Positions 15,237-25,605 of a stretch of DNA of 64,000 nucleotides are shown here, piece by piece; position 1 is the first letter of the stretch, and each line of letters starts with the position of its first letter. This DNA is from Pseudomonas yamanorum (GTDB taxonomy: Bacteria > Pseudomonadota > Gammaproteobacteria > Pseudomonadales > Pseudomonadaceae): positions 450,766-514,765 of the forward strand of contig NZ_JACARE010000003.1 in NCBI RefSeq assembly GCF_013386765.1. The letters are read 5' to 3'. Below the pieces are notes generated by a model. That model worked only from the letters and a program-made list of their open reading frames with translations. It did not search any database and had not been told where the DNA came from. The translations under genes were made by a program, and so were the position numbers.

Positions 15237-16538
15237 GTGAAACCAACACCATCGTCCAATACCTTGCGCCCCTCGGCCTGTCCGGGGTTGCTGCGTATTG
15301 TCCAGGCGTTGGATGGCGGGATTTGCCGGATCAAACTGGCCGGTGGTTCGATCCGCGCCGGGCAGGCGTTTGCCGTGGCCGACGCGGCCCAGGCCTATGC
15401 CGGCGGGGTGATCGAGGCGACCAACCGCGCCAACCTGCAAATCCGCGGAATCGGCGCCGAACAGGACGCATTGATCGCGGCCTTGCTGGCCGCCGACCTG
15501 GGCCCCAGAAGCGCCGCCGGGGACGATGTGCGCAACCTGATGCTCAGCCCCAGCGCCGGTATCGACCGCGACATGCTGTTCGACACCCGGCCGTTGGCGG
15601 ACGAGATCCTCGTCACCCTGGAAACCCACCCGCGCTTTCATGAGTTGTCGGCCAAGTTCGCCGTGCAACTGGACGGTGGTGAAGCCCTGGCGATGCTTGA
15701 GCATCACCACGACCTGTGGCTGTCGGCCTTCGACGCCAATGGCCAGACGCTGTTGGCGTTCGGCCTGGCAGGTTGCCCGGCGCAGGACGCGCCCTTGGCG
15801 GCCGTGCCTTTGGCGCAAGGGCATGCATTGGTGGTGGCGGTTCTGGAACGCTTCCTTGCACTGGCCCGGCCTGAACAAAACCGCATGCGGCACCTGCTGG
15901 CCGAAACGTCTGTGGATAACTTCCTGGGGCAAATAAGCCTGCCGTTGCAGCCTGTCGACGGCTTCTCGCGCCGCGCAAACCCTGCGCCGCTGCACCTGGG
16001 AAGTTATCCACAGCACCAAAAAAACCGGGTCTACGTTGCCGGCGTCGCACCCTTGGGCCGCCTCGATTCGGCGATGCTCAGGGGCGCCGCGCAACTGGCC
16101 GTCGACCATGGCGACGCCACCCTGCGTGTCACGCCCTGGCAAGGCCTGCTGCTGCCCAATATCCGGGACGCGGCGGCTGTGACCGAACGCCTCGAACAGC
16201 TTGGCTTTCTGTGTTCTGTGGACCAACCCCTGGCGCGCCTGATCGCCTGCACCGGTTCCAGCGGCTGCGCCAAAGGCCTTTGCGACACCAAGGCCGACGC
16301 CTTGCACCTGGCCACGCTTGCCCCCGGCCACAACGTGCACCTGTCCGGCTGCCCGCGTTCCTGCGCTGCCGCACACACCGCGCCGGTCACCTTGCTGGCG
16401 GTGAGCCCCGGCCACTACGACCTCTATTTTCGCGACGCAGGCCTGCCCGGTTTCGGCCGCCTGCACGCGCGCACTCTTTCCATTGAAGCGGCGGGCGCCG
16501 TGTTGCGCGCCCACCCACGGAGCAACACCGATGATTGA
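15237..16538 (+). CDS. cobG: Precorrin-3B synthase
   Basis: 433 residues from GTG at 15237 (MKPTPSSNTLRPSACPG). It has sulfite/nitrite-reductase-like half domains and a 4Fe-4S/siroheme-type Cys motif near residues 338-378 (CTGSSGCAKGLC, then SGCPRSC). CobG uses O2 to form the hydroxylactone precorrin-3B, so this is the aerobic pathway. It overlaps cobH by eight bases. The 95-bp divergent gap to cobL has a possible -10 (ATAATA at 15201) but is too short for a cobalamin riboswitch, and no B12 box was seen. Confidence 0.95.
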   Translation: MKPTPSSNTLRPSACPGLLRIVQALDGGICRIKLAGGSIRAGQAFAVADAAQAYAGGVIEATNRANLQIRGIGAEQDALIAALLAADLGPRSAAGDDVRNLMLSPSAGIDRDMLFDTRPLADEILVTLETHPRFHELSAKFAVQLDGGEALAMLEHHHDLWLSAFDANGQTLLAFGLAGCPAQDAPLAAVPLAQGHALVVAVLERFLALARPEQNRMRHLLAETSVDNFLGQISLPLQPVDGFSRRANPAPLHLGSYPQHQKNRVYVAGVAPLGRLDSAMLRGAAQLAVDHGDATLRVTPWQGLLLPNIRDAAAVTERLEQLGFLCSVDQPLARLIACTGSSGCAKGLCDTKADALHLATLAPGHNVHLSGCPRSCAAAHTAPVTLLAVSPGHYDLYFRDAGLPGFGRLHARTLSIEAAGAVLRAHPRSNTDD

Positions 16539-17157
16539 TTACATCCGCGACGGTCAGGAGATCTATCGCAACTCCTTCGCGATCATTCGCGCAGAAGCCA
16601 AGCTTGATCGCATTCCTGCCGACCTGGAAAAACTCGCCGTGCGGGTGATTCATGCCTGCGGCATGGTCGACGCCATCGACGGCCTGCAATTTTCCGAGGG
16701 CGCGGGCAAGGCCGGGCGCGAAGCCCTGGCCGCCGGCGCGCCGATTCTGTGTGATGCGCGGATGGTCTCCGAAGGCGTAACCCGCACCCGCCTGCCGGCC
16801 AACAATCAGGTGATCTGTACCCTGCGCGATGACAGCGTGCCGGAGTTGGCCCGCGAGCTGGGCAACACCCGTTCCGCCGCCGCCCTGGAGCTGTGGCGCC
16901 CGCACCTGGAAGGCAGTGTGGTGGTGATCGGCAATGCCCCGACCGCCTTGTTCTACCTGCTGGAAATGCTCGACGCCGGTGCGCCAAAACCCGCGTTGAT
17001 CCTCGGTTTCCCGGTGGGTTTTGTCGGCGCCGCCGAATCCAAGGCGATGCTGGCTGCAGACAGCCGTGGCGTACCGTTCGTGATCATGCAGGGCCGCCTG
17101 GGCGGCAGTGCGATGGCCGCCGCCGCGGTGAACGCCTTGGCCACGGAGGTCGAATAA
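16531..17157 (+). CDS. cobH: Precorrin-8X methylmutase
   Basis: 208 residues from the ATG at 16531 ([20 protein letters not shown]). The catalytic-His region is [12 protein letters not shown] (His43 in this numbering); DARMVSEGV and [14 protein letters not shown] are conserved. It moves the C11 methyl to C12 to give hydrogenobyrinic acid. It overlaps the end of cobG and shares one base with the cobI start, so it is part of a tightly coupled cobGHIJ run. Confidence 0.96.
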   Translation: MIDYIRDGQEIYRNSFAIIRAEAKLDRIPADLEKLAVRVIHACGMVDAIDGLQFSEGAGKAGREALAAGAPILCDARMVSEGVTRTRLPANNQVICTLRDDSVPELARELGNTRSAAALELWRPHLEGSVVVIGNAPTALFYLLEMLDAGAPKPALILGFPVGFVGAAESKAMLAADSRGVPFVIMQGRLGGSAMAAAAVNALATEVE

Positions 17158-17888
17158 TGCTGGCACGCGGACGTTTGATTGGCCTGGGCGTAGGCCCCGG
17201 TGACCCGGAACTTATCACCCTCAAGGCCCTGCGCCTGTTGCGCGAATCGCCGGTGGTGGCGTACTTCGTGGCCAAGGGCAAGAAGGGCAACGCCTTCGGC
17301 ATCATCGAAGACCATCTGGTGCCACAGCAGACCCTGATGCCGCTGGTGTACCCGGTGACCACCGAAGTGTTGCCGGCGCCGCTGTCCTACGAGCAAGTGA
17401 TCAGCGACTTCTACGACACCGCCAGTGTCGACGTTGCCGCGCACCTGGATGCCGGGCGCGATGTGGCGGTGATCTGCGAAGGCGACCCGTTCTTCTACGG
17501 CTCCTATATGTATCTGCACGACCGCCTGGCCGAGCGCTACGAAGCCCAGGTGATCCCGGGCGTGTGCTCGATGCTCGGTGGCGCCTCGGTGCTGGGCGCG
17601 CCGTTGGTGTATCGCAACCAGAGCCTGTCGGTGCTCTCCGGCGTGTTGCCCCACGACGAACTCAAGCGTCGCCTGGCGGATGCCGATGCGGCGGTGATCA
17701 TGAAGCTGGGGCGCAACTTCACCAAGGTGCGCCAGGTATTGGAAGAACTGGGCCTGGCGAGCCGGGCGTTGTACGTCGAGCGTGCGACCATGGCCAATCA
17801 GAAAATCGTCGCCCTGAACGAAGTCGATCCAACGTCCTCGCCATATTTCTCGCTGATCATCGTTCCTGGTGAAAGGTGGCAAGGCTGA
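17157..17888 (+). CDS. cobI: Precorrin-2 C20-methyltransferase
   Basis: 243 residues from the ATG at 17157 ([20 protein letters not shown]). The tetrapyrrole methylase family is shown by [31 protein letters not shown] and [17 protein letters not shown]. It transfers methyl from SAM to C20 of precorrin-2. The start overlaps the cobH stop by one base and its stop overlaps the cobJ ATG. A much longer frame running back into cobH is only an open shadow. Confidence 0.96.
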   Translation: MLARGRLIGLGVGPGDPELITLKALRLLRESPVVAYFVAKGKKGNAFGIIEDHLVPQQTLMPLVYPVTTEVLPAPLSYEQVISDFYDTASVDVAAHLDAGRDVAVICEGDPFFYGSYMYLHDRLAERYEAQVIPGVCSMLGGASVLGAPLVYRNQSLSVLSGVLPHDELKRRLADADAAVIMKLGRNFTKVRQVLEELGLASRALYVERATMANQKIVALNEVDPTSSPYFSLIIVPGERWQG

Positions 17889-19528
17889 TGACGAGTCCCG
17901 CGATTGTCATCCTCGGGCAGGGCAGCCTCGCCACGGCCCGGGCTATCCAGCAGGTGTATCCCGACGCGCTGATCCACGGCCTGGCCGGGCGGGTCGAGGG
18001 CGCAGACCAGTCCTACACCGAGTTCGGCGCAACCCTGCGCCAGTTGTATCAACAGGGCACGTCGATCATTGCGTTGTGCGCCGCCGGAATTGTGATCCGC
18101 ACCCTGGCGCCGCTGCTGTTGGAGAAAGGCGTCGAGCCTGCCGTGCTGGCAGTCGCCGAAGACGGCAGCGCGGTAGTGCCGCTGCTCGGTGGCCTCGGCG
18201 GTGTGAACGTAATGGCGCGTGAAATCGCTGCTGCGTTGGGCGTTGCCGCTGCGATCACCACCAGTGGCGAGCTGCGTTTCGGCACCTGCCTGCTCAACCC
18301 TCCCAGCGGTTATCAGCTCGCAGATCTGGAGCTGGGCAAGCGCTTTGTGTCGGACTTGCTGGCGGGCGAATCGGTGCGCATCGAAGGTGCTGCGCCGTGG
18401 CTGGATCAGGCCAATTTGCCCCAGGATCAGCAGGCGCGACTGGCGATCCACGTGGGCAGCGCCGAGCGCACGCCTGCGGCGAATGAACTGCTGATTTATC
18501 CGAAGAACGTGTTGGTCACCTGCCAGCCAGGGCCGCAATTGGCCTCGCGCATTCGTGCGGCGTTGCAGGATGCAGGGCTCGCCGTGCAGTCACTGGCGTG
18601 CCTGCTGGCGGCTGAAACGGAGATGGCTGATTCGTCATTGCACGAAGCTTCAGTCGAGTTGGACGTACCGTTGCGCTTTGCCGATTTGGCGACCCAGGCC
18701 GACATCGCGATCACGGTCGCCGATGCCCCTCTGAACCTGTCCCTGATCGGTCGTCCCCGTGGACGCCTGGCGGTCATCGGCCTGGGCCCCGGCGCTGCCG
18801 AGCTGATGGTGCCGGCGGTAAAGGCCGAACTGGCCCGCTGCACCGACGTGCTGGGCTACGAAACCTACGTGCGCATGGCCGGGCCATTCCGCCCGGACCA
18901 GATCCAGCATTGCACCGACAATCGCGAAGAAATGCAGCGCGCCCGTCACGCCTTTGAACTGGCGGCGCAAGGGCGTTCGGTGGTGGTGGTGTCCTCGGGT
19001 GACCCGGGCGTATTCGCCATGGCCGCTGCGGTGATCGAAGCCTTGCACGAATCCAGCGACCCGGCCTGGCATCAGGTCGACCTGGAAATTTTGCCGGGCG
19101 TATCGGCATCCCTCGCGACGGCGGCCCAGGCGGGGGCACCGCTGGGGCATGACTTCTGCGTGATATCGCTGTCGGACAACCTCAAGCCCTGGGCGATCAT
19201 CGAGAAGCGCCTGGACCTGGCGTCCCAGGCCGACCTGGCGCTGGCGTTCTACAACCCGATTTCCCGTGCGCGGCCGTGGCAGTTGGGGCGCGCCCTGGAG
19301 ATCGTCGCGCAGCACCGCGCGGCCGAGACGCCGGTGGTGTTGGGCCGTGATATCGGTCGCCCGGGGCAGACCCTGCGCGTCACCACGCTGGGGCAACTGA
19401 CCCCGGAGCAGGTGGACATGCGCACCATGGTGCTCATCGGCTCGTCCACCACCTGCGTATTCCCCCGCGCCGGTGGCGGTGAGTGGGTGTACACGCCACG
19501 TTGGTACGGCGAGAAACCGGCCTCCTGA
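17888..19528 (+). CDS. cobJ: CbiG-like/precorrin-3B C17-methyltransferase fusion
   Basis: 546 residues, about twice a single-domain CobJ. Residues 1 to about 290 are CbiG-like (AIVILGQGSLATARAIQQVY; ALCAAGIVIRTLAPLL; VPLLGGLGGVNVMAREIA; then a CobE/CbiG C-type part around SLACLLAAETEMADSSL). Residues 300-546 are the CobJ methylase (LAVIGLGPGAAELMVPAVKA; VSSGDPGVFAMAAAV; LEILPGVSASLATAAQAGAP). CobJ methylates C17 with ring contraction. The CbiG part normally opens the lactone in the anaerobic pathway, so its role in this aerobic cluster is uncertain. Last gene of cobGHIJ; a hairpin follows. Confidence 0.95.
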   Translation: MTSPAIVILGQGSLATARAIQQVYPDALIHGLAGRVEGADQSYTEFGATLRQLYQQGTSIIALCAAGIVIRTLAPLLLEKGVEPAVLAVAEDGSAVVPLLGGLGGVNVMAREIAAALGVAAAITTSGELRFGTCLLNPPSGYQLADLELGKRFVSDLLAGESVRIEGAAPWLDQANLPQDQQARLAIHVGSAERTPAANELLIYPKNVLVTCQPGPQLASRIRAALQDAGLAVQSLACLLAAETEMADSSLHEASVELDVPLRFADLATQADIAITVADAPLNLSLIGRPRGRLAVIGLGPGAAELMVPAVKAELARCTDVLGYETYVRMAGPFRPDQIQHCTDNREEMQRARHAFELAAQGRSVVVVSSGDPGVFAMAAAVIEALHESSDPAWHQVDLEILPGVSASLATAAQAGAPLGHDFCVISLSDNLKPWAIIEKRLDLASQADLALAFYNPISRARPWQLGRALEIVAQHRAAETPVVLGRDIGRPGQTLRVTTLGQLTPEQVDMRTMVLIGSSTTCVFPRAGGGEWVYTPRWYGEKPAS

Positions 19529-19533
19529 AACAC

Positions 19534-19556
19534 GGTGGCCCCGCAATGGGGCCACC
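19534..19556 (+). terminator. Terminator hairpin after cobJ
   Basis: GGTGGCCCC, loop GCAAT, GGGGCCACC: a perfect 9-bp stem six bases after the cobJ stop, with only a weak T tract. The rest of the gap to 19823 holds no feature I can support. Confidence 0.6.
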
Positions 19557-19823
19557 TTGAAAAAGCCATCAGGTGATGGAAGAAAGGTCTGCTTGCCGAG
19601 CCGTTCTGGCGCCAGGTCGAGTCTTACCTTTCTCTACGGGCCGAAGAAAAACACCGCATCTTTTCACCGCACAGGTTCATCCCCCGTGTTTGCTCAGCGT
19701 CGCCGCGAGCGCTGATTTTTCCTGCGTGCAGCAGCGCGTCCTGTCGTCAATTTCCTGTAGCTCAAGATCTCCGGCAACTCGACTAGTGTTGGCGTTAAGC
19801 CCCATGTTGGGGGTTATGGAGAA

Positions 19824-20618
19824 ATGGCTATGGAGCGAAATAACAGACGGATCAACAGCGCAAAAAGGAGGAGGCTGATTTCCGCTTACCGGCTTCCGGG
19901 GGCGTCCAGCCTGTCGTCCGGGTCGAGCCCGCCGATAAAGGCTGACGATGATGGTTTGAACGCGGCGGTGGTGAACAACAGCGTCATGTCGTTTGTGGAC
20001 GGCATGACCAACCTCAACAAGGAGTACACCCGCAAGAGCTATTTGCTGGCGAGCAGCTACGTCAGCGATGTGTTGCGCATCGCCCGGGGAAGCGAGGCCT
20101 GGTACGACGAATTCATCAAGGTGATGACCAGCCTTGGCTGGATCCCGGTGAGGAGCAGTTTTGAGCGGGTGTACACGACCCGCAAAGGGCTGTCGGTGCA
20201 GTTGGCGGCGCTGAACCTGGTAGCGGCCACGGTGGCTTCGACGTTCCTGTCGGGGCCGCTGATCAGTGCGCTGCCCAAGCTGGTGGGGGATGCGGTGGAA
20301 GCCTTGAAGCAGCTTCCGGCCTCGTTCGAGTTGTTCAAACGCAATACCACCACCCGCGACGGTGGTGATTTCGGCTTGGCGTCCTGTTCGGAAACGGCCG
20401 GAGAGGTCTCGATGGTGTTGGTGACTTACAGTTCCCACGGGGTCAGCAAGCAGTTGGGCATACCGTTTCTGGAGTGGGACAGTGCCTCCGTTGAAGCCTT
20501 CAGTGGCCGCACGTGCCTGGTGCTGAACAGCTCGGTGGTCAACGAAGCCACGATTCAACTGCTGCGGGACAGCGCAGGGGACAAGGTCCGCCTGGCTATC
20601 GCCAAATACAGGATTTGA
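19824..20618 (+). CDS. Hypothetical protein, family not recognised
   Basis: 264 residues from the ATG at 19824, with GGAG just upstream. The N-terminal 40 residues are basic and Ser/Gly-rich. The middle holds SVMSFVDGMTNLNKEYTRKSYLLASSYVSDV and a hydrophobic stretch LAALNLVAATVASTFLSGPLISAL near residue 130. The C-terminal half has VSMVLVTYSSHGVSKQLG and GRTCLVLNSSVVNEATIQLL, which look like beta-strands. There is no signal peptide, so it is probably cytosolic or exported by a dedicated route. It sits alone between cobJ and the convergent marC. Coding is well supported by length and codon use. Confidence 0.7.
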   Translation: MAMERNNRRINSAKRRRLISAYRLPGASSLSSGSSPPIKADDDGLNAAVVNNSVMSFVDGMTNLNKEYTRKSYLLASSYVSDVLRIARGSEAWYDEFIKVMTSLGWIPVRSSFERVYTTRKGLSVQLAALNLVAATVASTFLSGPLISALPKLVGDAVEALKQLPASFELFKRNTTTRDGGDFGLASCSETAGEVSMVLVTYSSHGVSKQLGIPFLEWDSASVEAFSGRTCLVLNSSVVNEATIQLLRDSAGDKVRLAIAKYRI

Positions 20619-20621
20619 GCG

Positions 20622-21218
20622 TTACGGCACCAGGTAACCGCGTACACCGGTAAAGATGATTTGCGCGGCCAGGGCACACACAAACAGCCCCATCAACCGG
20701 CTGACAATCTGCAAGCCCTGGTCGCCGAGGATGCGTTCGATACGGTTGGACAGGTACAGCACCACGCCCACCGTGAGGCTGGCCAGGGCGATGCTGAGGA
20801 TGGCGGTGATCTTGTCGTCCCAGTGCGGCTGGCTGACGCCCATCACCAGCAGCGCACCGATGGTGCCGGGGCCGACGGTCAGGGGAATGGTCAGCGGCAC
20901 GATGGTCACGTCCTGCTGCACGTTGTCGGTCTGCACCGCCGACTTGCCTTGGGCCATGCCCAGGGCCGAGATAAACAGCACACTGCCGGCGCCGATGCGG
21001 AAGGCGTCGACGGTGATGCCGAACACACTGAAAATCACCCGGCCGAACAGGTAGAGCAACACGCTCGATACCAGGGTGGCGAGGGCGACTTTCCAGGCCA
21101 GGCGCCGCCGCTCTTTGCTGGAGTAGCCGCGGGTCAGGCTGATAAAGCAGGAGAGCACGAAGAAGGGGCTGTAGAGCACCAGCATCTTCAGGTAAACGCT
21201 GAATAACACATGGAGCAT
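20622..21218 (-). CDS. MarC-family integral membrane protein
   Basis: 198 residues with about six membrane segments and the two MarC half-repeats. Family patterns include FFVLSCFISLTRGYSSKERR, FGITVDAFRIGAGSVLFISAL and IVPLTIPLTVGPGTIGALLV. The molecular role of MarC proteins is unsettled, and small-molecule transport is a guess carried in databases. It is convergent with the unknown gene at 19824, three bases away. Single-gene unit followed upstream by a BIME. Confidence 0.9.
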   Translation of the reverse strand: MLHVLFSVYLKMLVLYSPFFVLSCFISLTRGYSSKERRRLAWKVALATLVSSVLLYLFGRVIFSVFGITVDAFRIGAGSVLFISALGMAQGKSAVQTDNVQQDVTIVPLTIPLTVGPGTIGALLVMGVSQPHWDDKITAILSIALASLTVGVVLYLSNRIERILGDQGLQIVSRLMGLFVCALAAQIIFTGVRGYLVP

Positions 21219-21274
21219 GGGCGCGGCTCGCGGCGGGGACGTGTGGGGAGTCTATCAGGCGCCACGGAACAAAT

Positions 21275-21362
21275 GTGGGAGCTGGCTTGCCTGCGATGGC
21301 GGTGTGTCAGGCATCCATGTTTGTGGCTGATACACCGCCATCGCAGGCAAGCCAGCTCCCAC
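21275..21362. repeat. BIME (two inverted REPs)
   Basis: Arms GTGGGAGCTGGCTTGCCTGC and GCAGGCAAGCCAGCTCCCAC, each followed by a GATGGCGGTGT extension that also pairs, so the whole 88 bp can fold as one long hairpin. It lies between marC and the end of retS. Confidence 0.95.
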
Positions 21363-21381
21363 AGGGAGATCCTGTTTCAGG

Positions 21382-24156
21382 TCAGGTAGGGGCGTGTTCC
21401 GGCCGTTGTGCCCGCTGCGCCACCCAATACTCCACCAGCTCGCGCAATTGCGACAGCTCCACCGGCTTGGCCATGTGCCCGTCCATCCCGGCCTGGCGTG
21501 CACGCTCTTTATGTTCCGACAGAATGTGCGCCGTCAGCGCCACGATCGGCGTACGAATGCGCTGGTTGCTGACTTCCCACGCCCGCAGTTGCTGGGTGGC
21601 GGAGAAGCCGTCGAGGATCGGCATTTCACAGTCCATCAACACCAGGTCGTAGCGTTGGGCCTTCATCGCTTGCAGGGCTTCTTCGCCGTTGCTCGCGGTG
21701 TCGGGCTGCAGGTTGAGCTTGCCGAGCATGCCGCGAATCACCTTGGTGGAGATGCTGTTGTCTTCCGCCACCAGGATCCGGAAATCACTCGGCACCGTCA
21801 CCGGGATGGGCGCGCTGATCGCGGGCTGGCGAGGCTGCACGGTGCCTTTGCTGCGCTGGGTCAACTCGTCGGCAAGCGTGGTCTTGAGGGTATAGCCGGC
21901 CACGGGTTTGGCGAGGATGCGTTTGATCCCGCAGTTGCGCGCGATGATCTTGCTCGGCGCGTTGCTGATGCCGGTGAGCATGATCAGCAATATGTCGTGG
22001 TTCAGGCTCGGGTCTTCCTTGATCTTCGCCGCCAGTTGCATGCCGGTCATGCCGGGCATGTTCTGGTCCAGCAGCACCACGTCGAAATAGTCCCGCAGGT
22101 GCGCCTTGGTGCGCAGCAGCGCCAGGGCTTCCTTGCCCGAAGGCACGGCGCTGACGTTCAGGCCCCAGGCCGTGCATTGCTGCACCAGCACTTTGCGGCA
22201 GGTGTCGTTGTCGTCCACCACCAGCACGCGAGCGCCCTGGAGCGGGCCGTCGAGGTCGGAGGTCGGATGCTCCAGGCGTTCCGGGTCCAGCGGCAAGGTC
22301 AGCCACAAGGTGCTGCCCTGTTGGCTGCCGCTCTTGATGCCGAATTCGCCATTCATCAACAGGATCAACTGTCGGGCGATGACCAGGCCCAGATGGCCGC
22401 TCAGGCGTGTGGCCGAGAGGAAATTCTTGCTGTGCAACTCGCTGTGCAGCAGGGCGTCGCGCTCGGCGGGTTCCATTGGCAGGCCGCTGTCTTGCACGGC
22501 GATGCGCAGGCGCGGTTTGCTGCTGCGCTCGTCCAGCGCGACGACGATCAGCACTTCGCCTTCATCGGTTTTTTGCAGGGCGTTTTCCAGCAGGCTCAAC
22601 ATTGCCTGGCGCAGGCGGGTCGGGTCGCCGCTGATCACCCGTGGCACCTGGGGCTGGATAAAGCTGATCAGCTCGACGTTCTGCTGTTCGGCCTTGGCGC
22701 GGAAAATACTCAGGCAGTCTTCGATCAGCGCGTTGAGGTCGAATTGCACGTCGTCCAGTTCGATCTGCCCGGACTCCAGCTTGGAGATGTCGAGGATCTC
22801 GTTGATCAGGGTGAGCAGTTCATTGCCGGCGCTGTGGATGGTTTGCACATAGTCCCGCTGCTTGACCGACAGCGGCGTGCCCAACAGCAGTTCGGTCATG
22901 CCCAGCACGCCGTTCATGGGGGTGCGGATTTCGTGGCTGATCTTCGCCAGGAACTCGGCCTTGGCGGCGATCTCGGCATTGCTGGCCGCCAGGTCGCGGC
23001 TGAGGCTGAAGTTGTCTTCGGTGATGGCGCGCTGGCGTTCGCCCAGGGCCAGGCTCATCAACAAGCCGCTGAGGCAGATAAAACCGAGCAAGGTGACGAT
23101 CAGACCTTGGGGCGCCACCAGTGTCAGGCCCAGCAATGCGGGCAGGATAATCAGGGTGCCAATGTTGAAGATCACCATCGCCAGCATGAACAGCCGCGCC
23201 GGGCGATAACCTTTTTGCCAGTGATAAGCCGAAACGAACAACATGCTCAGGCCGGCCAGCGCCACCAGGGCATAGGTGATGATGTTCAGGGGCAGTGTGT
23301 TGACGAACAGCAGCAACAGCCCGACCAGGACGATCAGCAGGATGTCGGCCATCAACAGCTTGTTCAGCGGATGCGGGCCCAGGGGCGCAAAGAAACGGTA
23401 GGCGAACATCAGTCCGCATGGCGCCGTCAGCAGCAGGGCGAGGTAGGCGCCGGGGGTTTGTACCGCGTGCCAGTTCGGCAGCCATGGCCCCACCACATTG
23501 AGCAGCAGCGCCAGGCTGAGCAGCAACAGCACTTCGCAGGCGGCGAGCCACAGGCTGCTGCGGGAGCGATGGTAGGCGTAGCGGGTCAGGTTGTGCAGGA
23601 TCAGCATCACCAGGCAGCCGAACAGCAGCCCGTAGATCAGCGTCTGGTTCTGGTTGGCCGCCGCCAGTACGGCGGGCTCCAGGGTGATGTACGGGCGCAG
23701 TTCGTGTTCCGAGACCAGCCGCAGGTACACGTCCAGCGGCTTCTGGCTCTGAGGCATCGGCAGCATGAAGTCGCTGCTGGGCAGCGGGCGCTCGGCCTGG
23801 GGCTGGCGGGTGCCGGTGGCTTGCTGCTCCACCAGGGTGTCGCCGTCGAGCACGTACAGGTTCAGGTGTGACAGGTCAGGGGCGAATACCCGCAGCACTT
23901 GCTCGTGCTTGCCGGGTTGCAGCCTGAAACGTACCCACAACGCACCGTCCGGTTGCGCGGCGGTAATCCGGTCCAGTTCGATGGGGCTGAATTGATTGAT
24001 GTAGCGGGGCGAGCGGATATCGCTCAGTTGCAGATCGGCCTGTTCATCAAGCAATACCGCCCAGCCACTGCCTTGTGCGGCGGCCTGGGCCGGAAGCAAG
24101 CAGAGCAAGGTCAGCAGACTGACAGTGAAACCTATGGCGATCCTGAGCCAGCGCAC
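21382..24156 (-). CDS. retS: Hybrid sensor kinase RetS
   Basis: 924 residues from GTG at 24156, with AAGGG upstream. Order: signal peptide (1-25), periplasmic 7TMR-DISMED2 (about 35-165), seven membrane helices (about 185-385), HisKA with [20 protein letters not shown], HATPase (about 515-630), REC1 ([10 protein letters not shown]...[10 protein letters not shown]) and REC2 ([10 protein letters not shown]...[10 protein letters not shown]). This is the RetS layout, and it adjoins purD as I recall for PAO1. RetS blocks GacS and so sets the RsmY/Z switch between acute and biofilm states. The ATP-binding part is degenerate ([18 protein letters not shown]), consistent with a role through binding GacS rather than ordinary kinase output. 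Confidence 0.93.
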   Translation of the reverse strand: MRWLRIAIGFTVSLLTLLCLLPAQAAAQGSGWAVLLDEQADLQLSDIRSPRYINQFSPIELDRITAAQPDGALWVRFRLQPGKHEQVLRVFAPDLSHLNLYVLDGDTLVEQQATGTRQPQAERPLPSSDFMLPMPQSQKPLDVYLRLVSEHELRPYITLEPAVLAAANQNQTLIYGLLFGCLVMLILHNLTRYAYHRSRSSLWLAACEVLLLLSLALLLNVVGPWLPNWHAVQTPGAYLALLLTAPCGLMFAYRFFAPLGPHPLNKLLMADILLIVLVGLLLLFVNTLPLNIITYALVALAGLSMLFVSAYHWQKGYRPARLFMLAMVIFNIGTLIILPALLGLTLVAPQGLIVTLLGFICLSGLLMSLALGERQRAITEDNFSLSRDLAASNAEIAAKAEFLAKISHEIRTPMNGVLGMTELLLGTPLSVKQRDYVQTIHSAGNELLTLINEILDISKLESGQIELDDVQFDLNALIEDCLSIFRAKAEQQNVELISFIQPQVPRVISGDPTRLRQAMLSLLENALQKTDEGEVLIVVALDERSSKPRLRIAVQDSGLPMEPAERDALLHSELHSKNFLSATRLSGHLGLVIARQLILLMNGEFGIKSGSQQGSTLWLTLPLDPERLEHPTSDLDGPLQGARVLVVDDNDTCRKVLVQQCTAWGLNVSAVPSGKEALALLRTKAHLRDYFDVVLLDQNMPGMTGMQLAAKIKEDPSLNHDILLIMLTGISNAPSKIIARNCGIKRILAKPVAGYTLKTTLADELTQRSKGTVQPRQPAISAPIPVTVPSDFRILVAEDNSISTKVIRGMLGKLNLQPDTASNGEEALQAMKAQRYDLVLMDCEMPILDGFSATQQLRAWEVSNQRIRTPIVALTAHILSEHKERARQAGMDGHMAKPVELSQLRELVEYWVAQRAQRPEHAPT

Positions 24157-24258
24157 GGCGAAATCCCTTCGTAGGTTGATGCATGGGTATAACTATGCGC
24201 GGGGCCACAAGAGTAGGGCAAGGGCAAAACGCCCCTGCCTAACCGAACGGATAGCTGT

Positions 24259-25551
24259 TTACTGACTTTCGCCACGCTCGCGGGCAATGGCACGGTAGCC
24301 AATGTCGGTGCGATAGAAGCAGCCCTTCCAGTCGATTTTTGCCGCCAGCTTGTACGCTTGTTGCTGGGCGGCATCTACGCTGCTGCCCATGGCGGTTGCG
24401 CACAATACGCGACCACCGGCGGTGACAACCTTGCCATCCTTGAGCGCGGTGCCCGCATGGAACACCTTGCCTTCCAGCGTAGCAGCCGCATCCAGACCTT
24501 CAATCACATCGCCCTTGGCGTAGTCGGCCGGGTAGCCGCCGGCGGCCAGCACGATGCCGACGCTCGGGCGCGGGTCCCACTGGGCTTCTACCTTGTCCAG
24601 GGCCTGGGCCAGCGCAGCTTCCACCAGCAGCACCAGGCTCGATTGCAGGCGCAGCATCACCGGTTGGGTTTCCGGATCGCCGAAACGGCAGTTGAACTCG
24701 ATGACTTTCGGGTTGCCGACCTTGTCGATCATCAAGCCGGCGTACAGGAAACCGGTGTACACATTGCCTTCGTCGGCCATGCCGCGCACGGTTGGCCAGA
24801 TCACCAGGTCCATCACGCGTTTGTGCACTTCGGCGGTGACTACCGGGGCAGGGGAGTAGGCACCCATGCCGCCGGTGTTCGGGCCGCTGTCGCCGTCGCC
24901 AACACGTTTGTGGTCCTGGCTGGTGGCCATCGGCAGCACGTTCTTGCCGTCGACCATCACGATGAAGCTGGCTTCTTCGCCGTCGAGGAACTCTTCGATG
25001 ACGACGCGCGAACCCGCTTCACCGAAAGCGTTGCCGGCGAGCATGTCGCGTACGGCGTCTTCGGCCTCACTCAGGGTCATTGCGACGATCACGCCTTTGC
25101 CGGCGGCCAGGCCGTCGGCCTTGATCACGATCGGTGCACCGACCTCACGCAGGTAAGCCAGGGCTGGCTCGATCTCGGTGAAGTTCTGGTAGTCGGCAGT
25201 CGGGATCTTGTGGCGAGCCAGGAAGTCCTTGGTGAAGGCTTTCGAGCCTTCCAGCTGGGCAGCGCCGGCGGTAGGGCCGAAGCAATCCAGGCCACGGCTG
25301 CGGAACAGGTCCACAACGCCGGCTACCAGCGGCACTTCCGGCCCGACGATGGTCAGGGAAACATTTTTCTCGGCAAAGTCTGCCAGTTGCTCAAGGGCTA
25401 GCACGTCGATGGCGACGTTTTCGCACTTGGCTTCAATGGCGGTGCCGGCGTTGCCGGGTGCAACGAAAACTTTCTGGACGCGCGGGTCCTGGGCAACTTT
25501 CCAGGCCAGGGCGTGTTCACGGCCACCGCTGCCAATGATCAAAACATTCAT
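24259..25551 (-). CDS. purD: Phosphoribosylamine-glycine ligase
   Basis: 430 residues, the normal length. The N-terminus is MNVLIIGSGGREHALAWKV, followed by an ATP-grasp domain (IKADGLAAGKGVIVAMTL near residue 145; DHKRVGDGDSGPNTGGMGAYSP near 213) and FNCRFGDPETQPVMLRL with metal-binding residues. It makes GAR from phosphoribosylamine, glycine and ATP in purine synthesis. Downstream of purH in the same direction with a BIME between, so probably co-transcribed with post-transcriptional adjustment. Confidence 0.97.
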   Translation of the reverse strand: MNVLIIGSGGREHALAWKVAQDPRVQKVFVAPGNAGTAIEAKCENVAIDVLALEQLADFAEKNVSLTIVGPEVPLVAGVVDLFRSRGLDCFGPTAGAAQLEGSKAFTKDFLARHKIPTADYQNFTEIEPALAYLREVGAPIVIKADGLAAGKGVIVAMTLSEAEDAVRDMLAGNAFGEAGSRVVIEEFLDGEEASFIVMVDGKNVLPMATSQDHKRVGDGDSGPNTGGMGAYSPAPVVTAEVHKRVMDLVIWPTVRGMADEGNVYTGFLYAGLMIDKVGNPKVIEFNCRFGDPETQPVMLRLQSSLVLLVEAALAQALDKVEAQWDPRPSVGIVLAAGGYPADYAKGDVIEGLDAAATLEGKVFHAGTALKDGKVVTAGGRVLCATAMGSSVDAAQQQAYKLAAKIDWKGCFYRTDIGYRAIARERGESQ

Positions 25552-25605
25552 TTCAAAAACCTCGGATGACGCTGAATTCTGAAGACCACGGTGGGTGGCT
25601 TTTCT

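Noticed and set aside
24205..24240. Terminator after purD
   Set aside because: The inverted segment GGGCAAGGGC/GCCCCTGCC is imperfect and has no T tract on the minus strand.
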